Source: Methanococcoides alaskense (lineage in GTDB: Archaea > Halobacteriota > Methanosarcinia > Methanosarcinales > Methanosarcinaceae). From it: a stretch of DNA of 64,000 bases. A program made the position numbers and the translations under genes. The stretch is from contig NZ_JAVDQI010000003.1 in NCBI RefSeq assembly GCF_031454185.1, positions 141,971 to 205,970 of the forward strand, in the 5' to 3' direction. Each line of letters opens with the position of its first letter. Position 1 is the first letter of the stretch. Shown piece after piece: positions 1 to 11,072 of the stretch. The notes beneath the pieces were generated by a model that saw only the letters and a list, made by a program, of their open reading frames with translations, did no database searches and was not told where the DNA came from.

Positions 1-1
1 G

Positions 2-1495
2 ATAGGAAATAGGATCTGCCCTGCGTGTGGAGTGGAAGGCTTTGAATTCAGATGTGACTGTGGAGAATACACATTACCGAAATTGTTCTGCCCAAGATGT
101 GGTATTTCGGTAAACAAGGCAAAATGTCCGAAATGCGATTCCAAGACCACCTGTGCCAGCATGCGTAAGATCGATTTCAAAAGCATTTATCAGAAAGCTT
201 ATGAGAGTATAGGAGAAAGGGATAACCTCGATTCTTTCAAAGGTGTCAAGAAGATGATGTCAAAGCACATGACACCGGAGCCTCTTGAGAAAGGTATTCT
301 CCGAGCTAAACATGATCTGTTCACATTCAAAGATGGTACTGTACGATATGATATGTCGGACATCCCCCTTACCCACATACGACCATCAGAGATAGGTGTC
401 AGTTGTGAAAGGATGATAGAACTGGGCTATTTGAAAGACATCTATGGCAAACCCCTAACCAATAGTGAGCAAGTACTTTGCCTCAAGGTACAGGACCTGG
501 TGATCTCATATGATGCCGCTGACTATATTTTGAGGATCACACAGTATATAGATGATCTGCTAGTGAAATATTATAAGGTCGCCCCATACTACAATGCAAA
601 CCACATCGACGATATTGTTGGCGTGCTTCTTATGGGACTTGCACCCCACACATCCGCAGGTGTTCTTGGAAGACTTCTCGGATTCACCACTGCTTCAGTG
701 GGTTATGCACATCCGTACTTCCATGCAGCAAAAAGGAGGAACTGTGACGGAGATGAAGACTGCGTTATGCTTCTTATGGATGGCCTTCTTAATTTTTCCC
801 GTGATTATCTCCCCGACAAGAGGGGAGGACAGATGGATGCACCGCTTGTTCTGACCACCCGCCTCGATCCAAGCGAGGTCGATAAGGAAGCACACAATAT
901 AGATATGTGTGCATCCTACCCGCTGGAATTCTATGAAGCGACCCAGAACATCGCAAATCCAAAGGACTTTGAAGATACCATGGACCTTGTAAGTGGCAGA
1001 TTGGGTACGACACTACAATATGAGGAGTTCATGTTCACCCACGACACATCCAATATTGCTGCCGGACCGCTCAAAAGTGCATACAAGACCCTTGGGACCA
1101 TGGTGGAAAAAATGGACGCTCAACTTGAGCTTGCTAAGAAGATACGTGCAGTGGATGCACCCGATGTTGCAGAAAGGGTATTGAAATCACATTTTCTGCC
1201 GGATATGTTCGGCAACCTGAGGGCATTTTCAAGGCAGGGGACCAGATGTGTCAAATGTGCTGCCAAGTTCCGCAGGCCACCTCTTACCGGAAGTTGTCCG
1301 AAATGCGGTGGGCGTGTGATACTGACAGTACACGAAGGATCTGTTAAGAAATACCTGCAGGTTTCCATAAAAGTAGCGGAAGAGTATAATGTTTCCAGCT
1401 ATACAAAACAACGTATCGAACTGATAGGGTATGATATGAAATCCCTTTTCGAAAATGATAAGTCAAAACAGATGGGGCTTTCCGACTTCATGTGA
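2..1495 (+). CDS. polC: DNA polymerase II (family D) large subunit DP2, C-terminal part
   Basis: This is the 3' end of the catalytic large subunit of the archaeal replicative polymerase PolD; the reading frame is open at the left edge, so the gene starts outside the window. About 497 residues are visible, whereas the family is usually above 1,100. Several zinc-ribbon motifs show: CPACG, CDCG followed by CPRCG, and CPKC at the left, and a CVKC/CPKCG pair near residue 410 of the visible part. The DP2 partner, the small exonuclease subunit DP1, is not in the window. The extreme C-terminus ends in MGLSDFM; in this family the C-terminal tail contacts PCNA, which is known biology rather than seen here. 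Confidence 0.93.
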   Translation: MGNRICPACGVEGFEFRCDCGEYTLPKLFCPRCGISVNKAKCPKCDSKTTCASMRKIDFKSIYQKAYESIGERDNLDSFKGVKKMMSKHMTPEPLEKGILRAKHDLFTFKDGTVRYDMSDIPLTHIRPSEIGVSCERMIELGYLKDIYGKPLTNSEQVLCLKVQDLVISYDAADYILRITQYIDDLLVKYYKVAPYYNANHIDDIVGVLLMGLAPHTSAGVLGRLLGFTTASVGYAHPYFHAAKRRNCDGDEDCVMLLMDGLLNFSRDYLPDKRGGQMDAPLVLTTRLDPSEVDKEAHNIDMCASYPLEFYEATQNIANPKDFEDTMDLVSGRLGTTLQYEEFMFTHDTSNIAAGPLKSAYKTLGTMVEKMDAQLELAKKIRAVDAPDVAERVLKSHFLPDMFGNLRAFSRQGTRCVKCAAKFRRPPLTGSCPKCGGRVILTVHEGSVKKYLQVSIKVAEEYNVSSYTKQRIELIGYDMKSLFENDKSKQMGLSDFM

Positions 1496-1605
1496 GGCAG
1501 GAAGATCTGGGATACTAAAAGATATGGGGCGATACAAGCACCGTGCAGCATGTTGCAAGGCACCCATATCGTTAAGTGTCCTATATATTACTGTGAAATT
1601 TTCAA

Positions 1606-2835
1606 TTATACAGGCATACCGATCGCATTGATGTGTTCGACAAGTTCTTTGAAATTCTCAAATTCAATTTCAAGAACTTCTTTTTCAGTCATGCCGATCG
1701 ACATCTCACCATCAGCGGTCAAGGATTCAGGACCACGCCTTACCATCCTATCGACACCATCGGCAGAAAGTACAGCCTTTGCTTCGGGATCGTGAACAAA
1801 GGCACGCCCTGGGATCAGCACTGTTTCTGTGACTTCGGAAAGATCGAGACCATTGAGATCATCAATGGTGATCAGACATCCAATGTCCTTGTTAAGTCCA
1901 ATTACATTAACAGTGCCCCCGAGCTTGTCAAATATTTCGGACAGCCTGCCTGCAGCGACCTTACTTGTGAGGATCGTGGCCTTTTTTCGAACCTCAGGAA
2001 GTTGTGCCAGCAGGTCATCATGCAGACGTATGGCAAAAGGAGAACCTATAAGAGGATCTTCCAGAGGTGTGCCCGTGATCCTTAGATCGTGCTTGGATGC
2101 GGCTTCACGAACTATTTGGGTGAACTCATCCACAGATTGGGTCTTGATATTTTCCATTATTGGTGCGTTCTCAAGAATCAGGCCTTCTTCCCTTGAATTT
2201 GCAAATCGCATTAGAATAGCACCTGTGGCACCCATCTCTTCGAGGTCGCTCAATGTCTTTTCAAGTACGTCACCATCGTTGATGCCCGGTATTACTACAA
2301 TAGCACCATAAACCTCACAATTTGCACAGAACTCACGAAGCACGGCCAATGATATCTCAGGCTCAGGGTCGTTCATGTACTTCCCACGGATCTCAGGGTC
2401 GGTAGCAAATACTGTGAATGATACTTCAGTTACGCCGTTCTCGATAAAGAATGCGGCATCGTCTTCAGAGGTAAATCCTTTTCCACTTGTGTATCCAAGA
2501 TGGATGGGTTTCTGGAACTGTGAGAGGAAATGTACCAGTTCCTTAAGCTCAGGGTAACAGCTGACATCACCACTGCCACTTATTGTGATCTTATCAAGCT
2601 CTCCACTGCTAAAATGTATAGCTTGTGAGACCTCCCCCATGACATATTGAGCAGGTTTGAAACCGGAGTAGAGCTCTTTTACACCACGTGTACAATAGTC
2701 ACATCCCTTTGAAAAAGGAAAACAATGTTTACAACCAAACGCAGGTACATCTTTCACTTTTTTGAAATAGCAATAACTGCAAAACCCACGGCAATCCACA
2801 CCTGGGTTACCTCCAACATCCGCTACAATTTCCAT
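1606..2835 (-). CDS. mmp10: Methanogenesis marker protein 10, B12-dependent radical SAM McrA-arginine methyltransferase
   Basis: The 409-residue protein opens with a radical SAM cluster CRGFCSYC (C-X3-C-X2-C, residues 15-22), followed by extra cysteines in CKHC and CDYC. This arrangement and the surrounding sequence match Mmp10, the enzyme that adds the 5-C-methyl group to a conserved arginine of McrA, using SAM and cobalamin. It is transcribed away from the mcr operon across a 422-base intergenic region, so enzyme and substrate are genetic neighbours. The target arginine is present in McrA here (motif LPARRARG). A TATA-like TTATAA element lies about 80 bases upstream on its strand. Family assignment is by recognition of the N-terminal motif and of the context. 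Confidence 0.9.
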   Translation of the reverse strand: MEIVADVGGNPGVDCRGFCSYCYFKKVKDVPAFGCKHCFPFSKGCDYCTRGVKELYSGFKPAQYVMGEVSQAIHFSSGELDKITISGSGDVSCYPELKELVHFLSQFQKPIHLGYTSGKGFTSEDDAAFFIENGVTEVSFTVFATDPEIRGKYMNDPEPEISLAVLREFCANCEVYGAIVVIPGINDGDVLEKTLSDLEEMGATGAILMRFANSREEGLILENAPIMENIKTQSVDEFTQIVREAASKHDLRITGTPLEDPLIGSPFAIRLHDDLLAQLPEVRKKATILTSKVAAGRLSEIFDKLGGTVNVIGLNKDIGCLITIDDLNGLDLSEVTETVLIPGRAFVHDPEAKAVLSADGVDRMVRRGPESLTADGEMSIGMTEKEVLEIEFENFKELVEHINAIGMPV

Positions 2836-3257
2836 ATCGATCGGAGATACCTTAATTTATGTGATACAAATCATTTGTGGTGTAAAAACGGGTAAGTCAC
2901 ATTGTGATTATTATAACCTCATAAATTAAAATATATAGTGCCTAAATACACATTTGTTATTACAAATTGTTCAAAACGTATGTATTTTGTATGCGTGTTT
3001 GTATGTAATTATTCAGACCCATACCAATCCCCATTAGAATTGTCCACGATTTCTCGAGATTGAGACGTGCCTTCATAATCCAAATGCAAAAGCTTAAACA
3101 TAAAAACAGCATTTCAATTTTGAATTGACTAGAAGGGACTACAATTGGGAATGTAAAAAACACATTAATGGTAATCGAAGAGAAGTTCCGAGCCATTAGT
3201 TCAATTATGTGATTTCCAGGAAGAGTTCCTGTAATAAAATTTAGGAGGAAACTATAC
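2836..3257. promoter_or_regulatory. Divergent mmp10/mcr intergenic region
   Basis: These 422 bases hold no plausible gene. A TATA-like AAATATATAG (2929-2938) reads toward mcr and would give a leader near 300 nt; a second candidate, TTAAACATAAA, lies near 3094. TTATAA at 2911-2916 could serve mmp10 on the other strand. Three GTATG-type repeats (2978-2984, 2989-2995, 3001-3007) are spaced 11 and 12 bases. A strong Shine-Dalgarno AGGAGG sits at 3243-3248, nine bases before the GTG start of mcrB. The start points of transcription are inferred only. Confidence 0.55.
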
Positions 3258-4562
3258 GTGTCTGACAAAGTAGACATATATGACGACAGAGGTACACTGT
3301 TGGAAAGCGATGTAGATATACTCAACCTCGCCCCAACAACAAATGCAGCAATTGGAAAGATCATCAAAGACACAAAGAGAACTGTTGCTATCAATCTTGC
3401 AGGTATCGAGAAAGGTCTCGCAACCGGCAAGTATGGTGGTAAAGGACGTCAGATTCTCGGACGCAGTCTTGAATATGATATCGTAGGGAACGCAGATGCT
3501 ATCGCAGAGTCTGTTGCAAACTTTGTAAAGGTAAGCAATGATGACGACACAGTAGTAAAAGTGATCGGCGGCGGAAAACAACTTCTTGTGCAGGTCCCAA
3601 GCGCAAGAACAGACACTGGTGCTGACTTCGTATCAGGAAGCACAGTAAGTGGCGCAGCTGTTGTAGAGACCATCATTAATACGTTCAACACCGACATGTT
3701 CGATGCACCACTCGTAAAGGGCGCTGTCTGGGGTAGCTACCCACAGACCATGGACATGAGCGGCGGTAACGTTGCATCAATTCTCAGCATACCACAGCAG
3801 AATGAAGGTCTCGGTTTCTCCTTGAGGAACATCATGACCAACCACGTCGCTGCTATCACAGGCAGAAGGGCAATGAACGCTGCTGCACTCTCCTCGATCT
3901 ACGAGCAAGCAGGTATGTACGAGATGGGTAATGCGGTAGGTTCATTCGAGAGACACCAGTTACTTGGATTCGCATATCAGGGTCTTAACGCTAACAACAT
4001 AGTCTATGATATCGTCAAAGAGAACGGTAAGACCGGTACAATCGGCACAGTTATCGATACAGTTGTCGAGAAAGCACTCGACCTTGGCGTCATCGAAGTT
4101 GACCATGTAGCACCATCCGGATACAAATTCTACAAAGCAAATGACGTATCCATGTGGAACGCATGCACAGCAGCTGGTCAGCTCGCAGCTACACTCGTAA
4201 ACTGTGGAGCAGGCAGAGCAGCTCAGAACGTGTCATCAACCATCCTGTACTTCAACGATATAATCGAGAAGGAAACAGGTCTTCCTGGCTGTGACATGGG
4301 TAGAGCACAGGGTACTGGAGTCGGATTCTCTTTCTTCAGCCACTCAATCTACGGCGGTGGAGGTCCAGGTATCTTCAACGGTAACCACGTTGTAACAAGA
4401 CACTCCAGAGGATTCGCAATTCCTTGTGTATCCGCTGCATGTTCAATTGACGCAGGTACTCAGATGATAACTATCGAAAAGACATCTGCGCTTGTCGGAA
4501 ATGTGTTCGGTTCAATCGAAGAATTCAGAGAGCCGATCAAAGCAGTTGCAGGGGCGCTCTAA
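3258..4562 (+). CDS. mcrB: Methyl-coenzyme M reductase, beta subunit
   Basis: First gene of mcrBDCGA. The 434-residue protein is the beta subunit of the nickel-F430 enzyme (alpha2 beta2 gamma2) that joins methyl-CoM and coenzyme B to release methane in the cytoplasm. Its length is normal. Recognisable McrB sequence includes VKGAVWGSYPQTMDMSGGN and, near the C-terminus, the active-site region GFSFFSHSIYGGGGPGIFNGNH. It starts with GTG at 3258, supported by AGGAGG nine bases upstream; no ATG is better placed. The next gene, mcrD, follows after 36 bases with its own AAAGGT site. Confidence 0.98.
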   Translation: MSDKVDIYDDRGTLLESDVDILNLAPTTNAAIGKIIKDTKRTVAINLAGIEKGLATGKYGGKGRQILGRSLEYDIVGNADAIAESVANFVKVSNDDDTVVKVIGGGKQLLVQVPSARTDTGADFVSGSTVSGAAVVETIINTFNTDMFDAPLVKGAVWGSYPQTMDMSGGNVASILSIPQQNEGLGFSLRNIMTNHVAAITGRRAMNAAALSSIYEQAGMYEMGNAVGSFERHQLLGFAYQGLNANNIVYDIVKENGKTGTIGTVIDTVVEKALDLGVIEVDHVAPSGYKFYKANDVSMWNACTAAGQLAATLVNCGAGRAAQNVSSTILYFNDIIEKETGLPGCDMGRAQGTGVGFSFFSHSIYGGGGPGIFNGNHVVTRHSRGFAIPCVSAACSIDAGTQMITIEKTSALVGNVFGSIEEFREPIKAVAGAL

Positions 4563-4598
4563 TACAAGTGTTCTAACAGATCTCAAAGGTAATACATA

Positions 4599-5087
4599 AT
4601 GGTCGAATCTGTCACAAATTTAGAAGATCTTATTCAGATCGAGATATGTCCAGCACGGTTTCTGAATCCAGAGACCGCACAGAGACTACTCAATGAACTG
4701 AGCAACATCGAAGGCATTACACGGGCATTCGTACATGGCCCGAGGTTACCAAAGACCGTACCATACGGACCGGCAACTGGGCACGATGTTGATCATAAGT
4801 TCAGTAAAAATATCCAGATCGGTGAAACGGATATGGACCTTGCTGTAATTGTTGGCCGCATAAGGCTGGAGATCCTTAACGAAGAAATCAGAGAGAACAT
4901 TAGAGAAGTGTGCGAGCGAACACTACCGATGGGCTATGAGTTCCGGGAAGGACTTTTCATACAAAAGAGGCAAACCGTTTCAGACTATGCAAAACGCGGA
5001 CCTGGTGCTGACCCGACTACTTTAGGGCTAGCTGATCCGAAAGGAAAGGTCGGAAATTGTGTCTGTATGTTAAATCCAGCGGAGTGA
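4599..5087 (+). CDS. mcrD: Methyl-coenzyme M reductase operon protein D
   Basis: A 162-residue accessory protein encoded between mcrB and mcrC. McrD is not a subunit of the mature enzyme; it is known to associate with MCR and is thought to act in assembly or F430 delivery. The sequence shows the typical start (IQIEICPARFLNPETAQRLLNEL) and GPRLPKTVPYGPATG block. The start ATG at 4599 follows AAAGGT by about nine bases. The stop overlaps the Shine-Dalgarno region of mcrC, which suggests translational coupling. Confidence 0.95.
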   Translation: MVESVTNLEDLIQIEICPARFLNPETAQRLLNELSNIEGITRAFVHGPRLPKTVPYGPATGHDVDHKFSKNIQIGETDMDLAVIVGRIRLEILNEEIRENIREVCERTLPMGYEFREGLFIQKRQTVSDYAKRGPGADPTTLGLADPKGKVGNCVCMLNPAE

Positions 5088-5092
5088 TATAT

Positions 5093-5695
5093 TTGTTCGA
5101 CCGGGAAACACAAGTTGTAGATTGCAGACACGGAATGGGCCTTGGTCGAGGAGGAGGACTCGCACAGCGCGGCACACTCTCCGAGACAGGACGCCCCGAT
5201 GTCATCGCAGTTGCAATGAGCCCGGGAAGACGACATATCACAAAGCCGATATGTGAACTCACATACGGCATGCGCAGGGAGGAGATACAGGTCAGTGTAC
5301 TGGTACTTAATTCTGGATCCGGCATTCCTGATACTCCTATGAGATCAGGTTCATTCGGAATGACACCTGAAGAGGTTGCCCAGATATCCAGACATAAACT
5401 GGCTGTTATCCATACCGGAAACATACGGGATCACGTGGTTAAGAAAGTAAGGGAAATTCTAAAAGAAGCAGATACCCCGGCAATAATCGTCTGTCAAGCA
5501 AATATTGATTTTGAGGATCTTGCAAGGGTAGGCATAAAGACCAAGATTGTAAAGCCAAAAAGTAGCGAGATCCAGACGAAAGGTAAAGTCATGGATATCG
5601 TAACAGGCATCACAAGAGGTGAATCCTGTTCAAGGGATAAACTAAACGAACTTGTGAAGGCCGTTAAAACTACAATGAGATCGATCGATAATTAA
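5093..5695 (+). CDS. mcrC: Methyl-coenzyme M reductase operon protein C
   Basis: McrC is a roughly 200-residue protein known as part of the ATP-dependent activation machinery of MCR. The family start FDRETQVVDCRHGMGLG is clear. I place the start at TTG 5093, because GGAGTG (5081-5086) lies six bases upstream and the family begins here; a longer frame to 5057 overlaps mcrD and is not needed. GTG at 5084 is a weaker alternative. The protein contains the conserved block LAQRGTLSETGRPDV. Its stop codon TAA is embedded in the AAGGAG ribosome site of mcrG (TAAGGAG at 5693-5699). Confidence 0.93.
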   Translation: MFDRETQVVDCRHGMGLGRGGGLAQRGTLSETGRPDVIAVAMSPGRRHITKPICELTYGMRREEIQVSVLVLNSGSGIPDTPMRSGSFGMTPEEVAQISRHKLAVIHTGNIRDHVVKKVREILKEADTPAIIVCQANIDFEDLARVGIKTKIVKPKSSEIQTKGKVMDIVTGITRGESCSRDKLNELVKAVKTTMRSIDN

Positions 5696-5708
5696 GGAGT
5701 GTTATAAC

Positions 5709-6455
5709 ATGGCATACGAAGCACAGTATTATCCAGGTGCAACATCCGTTGCAGAGAACAGAAGAAAACACATGTCCGGTAAGGTAGAGAAACTCAGGGA
5801 AGTCTCTGATGATGATCTGACCTTAGTACTCGGACACCGTGCACCAGGTAGCGACTACCCAAGCACACACCCTCCACTCGCTGAGATGGGTGAACCAGAA
5901 TGTTCAGTCAGAGAGATGGTCGAAGCAACACCAGGCGCTAAAGCCGGTGACAGGGTAAGGTACGTTCAGTTCGTTGACTCAATGTACAACGCACCTTCAA
6001 CCCCATACTTCAGATCCTACGCAGTAGCTATCAACTACAGAGGTGTCGACCCAGGTACACTTTCCGGTCGTCAGGTCGTAGAAGCTCGTGAAAGAGATAT
6101 GGAAGAGATCGCGAAGTTCCAGCTCGAGACAGAAATGAGCTGCCCGGCACTTGCAAGTCTTCGTGGCGCAACAGTGCACGGCCACTCACTCCGTCTCCCA
6201 GAAGACGGTATCATGTTCGATATGCTCGACAGATGCCGCCTTGAGAACGGCGTAGTAATTATGCACAAGGACCAGGTCGGAAGAGCTATCGATAAAAAGG
6301 TCGACTTCGGAAAACCAATGTCCGAGGAAGAAGCTGCAAAGAGAACCACAATCTACCGTGTGGATAATATTGCATTCAGAGATGACGCGGAGGTCATCGA
6401 ATGGGTCCACACAATATTTGATAAGAGAACCGCATATGGATTCAAGCCAGAGTAA
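5709..6455 (+). CDS. mcrG: Methyl-coenzyme M reductase, gamma subunit
   Basis: The 248-residue gamma subunit of MCR, of normal family length. It starts with ATG at 5709, with AAGGAG about nine bases upstream, and shows the typical N-terminus AYEAQYYPGATSVAENRRKHM and the conserved VLGHRAPGSDYPSTHPPL segment. Gamma binds at the edge of each active site and helps form the CoB channel. It is separated from mcrA by 14 bases that carry the mcrA ribosome site, so the two chains are probably made in a fixed ratio. Confidence 0.98.
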   Translation: MAYEAQYYPGATSVAENRRKHMSGKVEKLREVSDDDLTLVLGHRAPGSDYPSTHPPLAEMGEPECSVREMVEATPGAKAGDRVRYVQFVDSMYNAPSTPYFRSYAVAINYRGVDPGTLSGRQVVEARERDMEEIAKFQLETEMSCPALASLRGATVHGHSLRLPEDGIMFDMLDRCRLENGVVIMHKDQVGRAIDKKVDFGKPMSEEEAAKRTTIYRVDNIAFRDDAEVIEWVHTIFDKRTAYGFKPE

Positions 6456-6469
6456 GCGAGGTGAGAAAA

Positions 6470-8188
<1,719 letters not shown>

Positions 8189-8205
8189 TTTCAACAACCT
8201 AAAAG

Positions 8206-8227
8206 GCAGGCATTTGCCTGCTTTTTT
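8206..8227 (+). terminator. Terminator of the mcr operon
   Basis: A perfect 7-bp stem GCAGGCA / TGCCTGC (8206-8212 and 8215-8221) with a two-base loop is followed at once by TTTTTT and further T-rich sequence. It lies 17 bases after the mcrA stop codon. Confidence 0.8.
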
Positions 8228-8440
8228 CTTCTTTTTTTATTTTTAGGTAAATTTTACCTGTAAATTATTATTTTGAATAGCGGGAGCTTTTCGCTTGAAT
8301 GCTATCAAACTGTAAAAAACCCTGAATAAATCGTTAATTATATCAGTAAAGTAATCATCATCCAAAGCATTCAAACAGCATTGGATAAATGCAATTCTTT
8401 AATATTCGAACATCATAATTCACACAAGGGTAATCACTTC

Positions 8441-9790
8441 ATGGCCACAGACATAGAACAAAAGGTAATGGAAGCAAAAATAGCATCCATCGTACTTGCA
8501 AGTGTAGACACTCAGACAAAGGATAACGCTCTGGAAGCTATGGCAAAAGCACTTGATGCCAATCGTAACAAGATACTGGAAGCAAACAAAGCTGACCTTG
8601 AAGAAGCTGAAAGGATGAAAAGCGAAGGCAAGCTTTCACAGGCACTTGTCGATCGTTTGAAAGTGACCGAACCCAAGATAGATGGGATGATCAGTGGTAT
8701 ACGAGATGTCATAAAACTGGAAGACCCATCCGGCAGGACAATAAAGACCCTTGAACTCGATAAAGGACTTGAGCTCTATCAGGTCAGCTCCCCGATCGGC
8801 CTCATTGGCGTGATTTTTGAATCCCGACCCGATGTGGTGCCACAGGTCATGTCCCTTTGTCTTAAAAGTGGTAATGCAACAGTGTTCAAAGGTGGAAGTG
8901 AAGCACTGAACTCGAACCGTGTTATATTCAACATACTTGTGGAAGCTCTGGAAAGTACCCAAGGAATACCAAAAGGTGCATTCCAACTCATGGAAACAAG
9001 AGAAGAAGTAATGGACATCCTTGCTCTTGACGAATACATCGACCTTCTTATCCCACGTGGCTCTAACGACTTCGTGAAGTTCATACAGGACAATACCAAG
9101 ATATCAGTATTAGGACATGCAGATGGCATATGCCATGTATATGTTGATACTGACGCTTACCTGAACAAAGCCTATGATGTCTGTTTTGACTCAAAGGTAC
9201 AGTATCCTGCAGTATGCAATGCAATGGAAACCCTGCTCATAAACAGGGAAATAGCCGAAGATTTCCTGCCCGAGATGATAAAAAGATATGAGAAAGCAGG
9301 AGTTGAACTTCGTTTTGATGAAGGATCATACGCCATAGCAGAAAAACTTGGCAGCGCGAACATTGCAAAAGCAACCGAAGATGACTGGAAGACCGAATAC
9401 AACGACTTTATCCTCTCCATCAAGCTCGTGGATTCAATTGAAGAGGCTATCGACCACATCAACAAGTACGGTTCACACCATACAGATGCGATAATCACCG
9501 AGAACAAAACAAAGAGAAAACAGTTCATCGCCCTTGTCGACTCATCCAGTGTAATGGTGAACGCATCCACAAGATTCGCAGACGGATTCCGATATGGAAA
9601 AGGAGCAGAAGTAGGGATCAGCACCAACAAGATACACGCCCGCGGCCCTGTGGGAATGGAAGGACTTGTCATTTACAAATATGTGCTTCTCGGAAATGGT
9701 GATAAGGTCGCAACCTACGCAGGAGACACTCCAAGACCATTTACACACAAAGAACTTGACCGCAAGCTCTCCGATATTATCAACGAATGA
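8441..9790 (+). CDS. proA: Glutamate-5-semialdehyde dehydrogenase (gamma-glutamyl phosphate reductase)
   Basis: A 449-residue enzyme of proline synthesis that reduces gamma-glutamyl phosphate to glutamate-5-semialdehyde with NADPH. The aldehyde-dehydrogenase fold is shown by VSSPIGLIGVIFESRPDVVPQ, the LIPRGSNDFV block and the segment around VQYPAVCNAMETLL, which holds the catalytic cysteine. The frame is open back to 8381, but the family start is near ATG 8441 (MATDIEQKV); the AAGGGT before it is a weak ribosome site. proB follows after 26 bases, so the two steps are co-transcribed. No proC is in the window. Confidence 0.96.
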   Translation: MATDIEQKVMEAKIASIVLASVDTQTKDNALEAMAKALDANRNKILEANKADLEEAERMKSEGKLSQALVDRLKVTEPKIDGMISGIRDVIKLEDPSGRTIKTLELDKGLELYQVSSPIGLIGVIFESRPDVVPQVMSLCLKSGNATVFKGGSEALNSNRVIFNILVEALESTQGIPKGAFQLMETREEVMDILALDEYIDLLIPRGSNDFVKFIQDNTKISVLGHADGICHVYVDTDAYLNKAYDVCFDSKVQYPAVCNAMETLLINREIAEDFLPEMIKRYEKAGVELRFDEGSYAIAEKLGSANIAKATEDDWKTEYNDFILSIKLVDSIEEAIDHINKYGSHHTDAIITENKTKRKQFIALVDSSSVMVNASTRFADGFRYGKGAEVGISTNKIHARGPVGMEGLVIYKYVLLGNGDKVATYAGDTPRPFTHKELDRKLSDIINE

Positions 9791-9816
9791 TGATAAAAAG
9801 CATGTGAGGTAGCACT

Positions 9817-10944
9817 TTGACCAATAGAAAAGAGATATTCGGTGATGCCGAAAAGATCGTTATTAAGATAGGCACAACTTCCATAAGCAGGGAAGATGGC
9901 AGTCTTAATAACGAGTTAATGGATACGATAGCATCACAGGTATCTGAGCTGCATAGAGCCGGAAAACAGATTATACTGGTAAGTTCCGGTTCCATAGGAA
10001 TAGGTATTGAAATACTCGACCTTGAATGTCGCCCGAAAGAGATACCCTTACGCCAGGCTGCCGCTGCTGTGGGGCAAGGAGTCCTCATGCAGCACTGGAC
10101 AGAAGCATTCCGCAAATATGGTTTGAATGTAGCACAGATCCTGCTAACATACGATTCATTCACCAACCGCCTGACCTACCTCAACCTCAGGAACAGTATT
10201 TCCACTCTTTTGAGCTATGGGGTCATCCCCATAATCAACGAGAACGATCCCATCTGCGTACATGAAATAGAAGCAACCCTTGGGGACAATGATAAACTTT
10301 CAGCGATGGTCGCCAGCAAGATGGAAGCAGACCTGTTAATACTCTTTACAGATATCAATGGTCTTTATGATAAAAATCCAAAAAGACACGATGATGCAGT
10401 TCTGCTAAGGACCGTTGAAGAGATAACCCCCACCATCGAAAGCTATGGCGGAAACCCGACCAGCATGAAAGGTGTCGGTGGTATGAGGACAAAAATAGAG
10501 GCCGCCAAGATCTGCAATATGTCAGGTTGCTACATGGTCATCGCAAACAGCAATGTCGACAAAGGTATCCGAAGAATACTGGATGGTGAAGAAGTGGGAA
10601 CCCTGTTCCTCACCAATCAGTTCGTACACAAGAATCGCATACGCTGGATAATCCTTGCCAGATCTTCGGGAACCATCGTAGTTGATGAAGGTGCAAAAGA
10701 AGCATTGGCAAAGAGAATGAGCCTTCTGCCCTCAGGAGTTATCGATATAGCGGGTACTTTTGACCGAGGTGACATTGTAAAACTTGAATGTGACGGTTTT
10801 GTTTTCGGTAAAGGGATAACGGATTACACATCCGAAGAACTGAAAGCTATCAAAGGAAAACAGACCAACGAGATAGCAGATATACTCGGATACAAGAACT
10901 ATGATCATGTGGTTCAAAAAGACAATATTGGCCTGTTCAAATGA
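9817..10944 (+). CDS. proB: Glutamate 5-kinase with C-terminal PUA domain
   Basis: The 375-residue protein phosphorylates glutamate to gamma-glutamyl phosphate, the substrate of ProA encoded just upstream. An amino-acid kinase domain spans about residues 8-260 (VIKIGTTSI at the start, LVSSGSIGIG, IINENDPIC and GVGGMRTKIEAA); a PUA domain follows at about 280-365 (GTIVVDEGAKEAL). The start is TTG at 9817, supported by GTGAGGT six bases upstream. Length is normal for the PUA-containing form. It forms a two-gene operon with proA. Confidence 0.96.
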   Translation: MTNRKEIFGDAEKIVIKIGTTSISREDGSLNNELMDTIASQVSELHRAGKQIILVSSGSIGIGIEILDLECRPKEIPLRQAAAAVGQGVLMQHWTEAFRKYGLNVAQILLTYDSFTNRLTYLNLRNSISTLLSYGVIPIINENDPICVHEIEATLGDNDKLSAMVASKMEADLLILFTDINGLYDKNPKRHDDAVLLRTVEEITPTIESYGGNPTSMKGVGGMRTKIEAAKICNMSGCYMVIANSNVDKGIRRILDGEEVGTLFLTNQFVHKNRIRWIILARSSGTIVVDEGAKEALAKRMSLLPSGVIDIAGTFDRGDIVKLECDGFVFGKGITDYTSEELKAIKGKQTNEIADILGYKNYDHVVQKDNIGLFK

Positions 10945-11072
10945 ACGTTCGTCTTAAATGAACATGCATTGTTTCAAACAACAATAATATCAGGTAATTG
11001 AGCGACCATAACCTTATTATAATTTTTATTTTATTGTAAGCACCCATAGAGACAAAAACCAAAGGTGCAGTA

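Noticed and set aside
5057..5092. An upstream extension of mcrC into mcrD.
   Set aside because: The ribosome site GGAGTG and the family N-terminus both favour TTG 5093.
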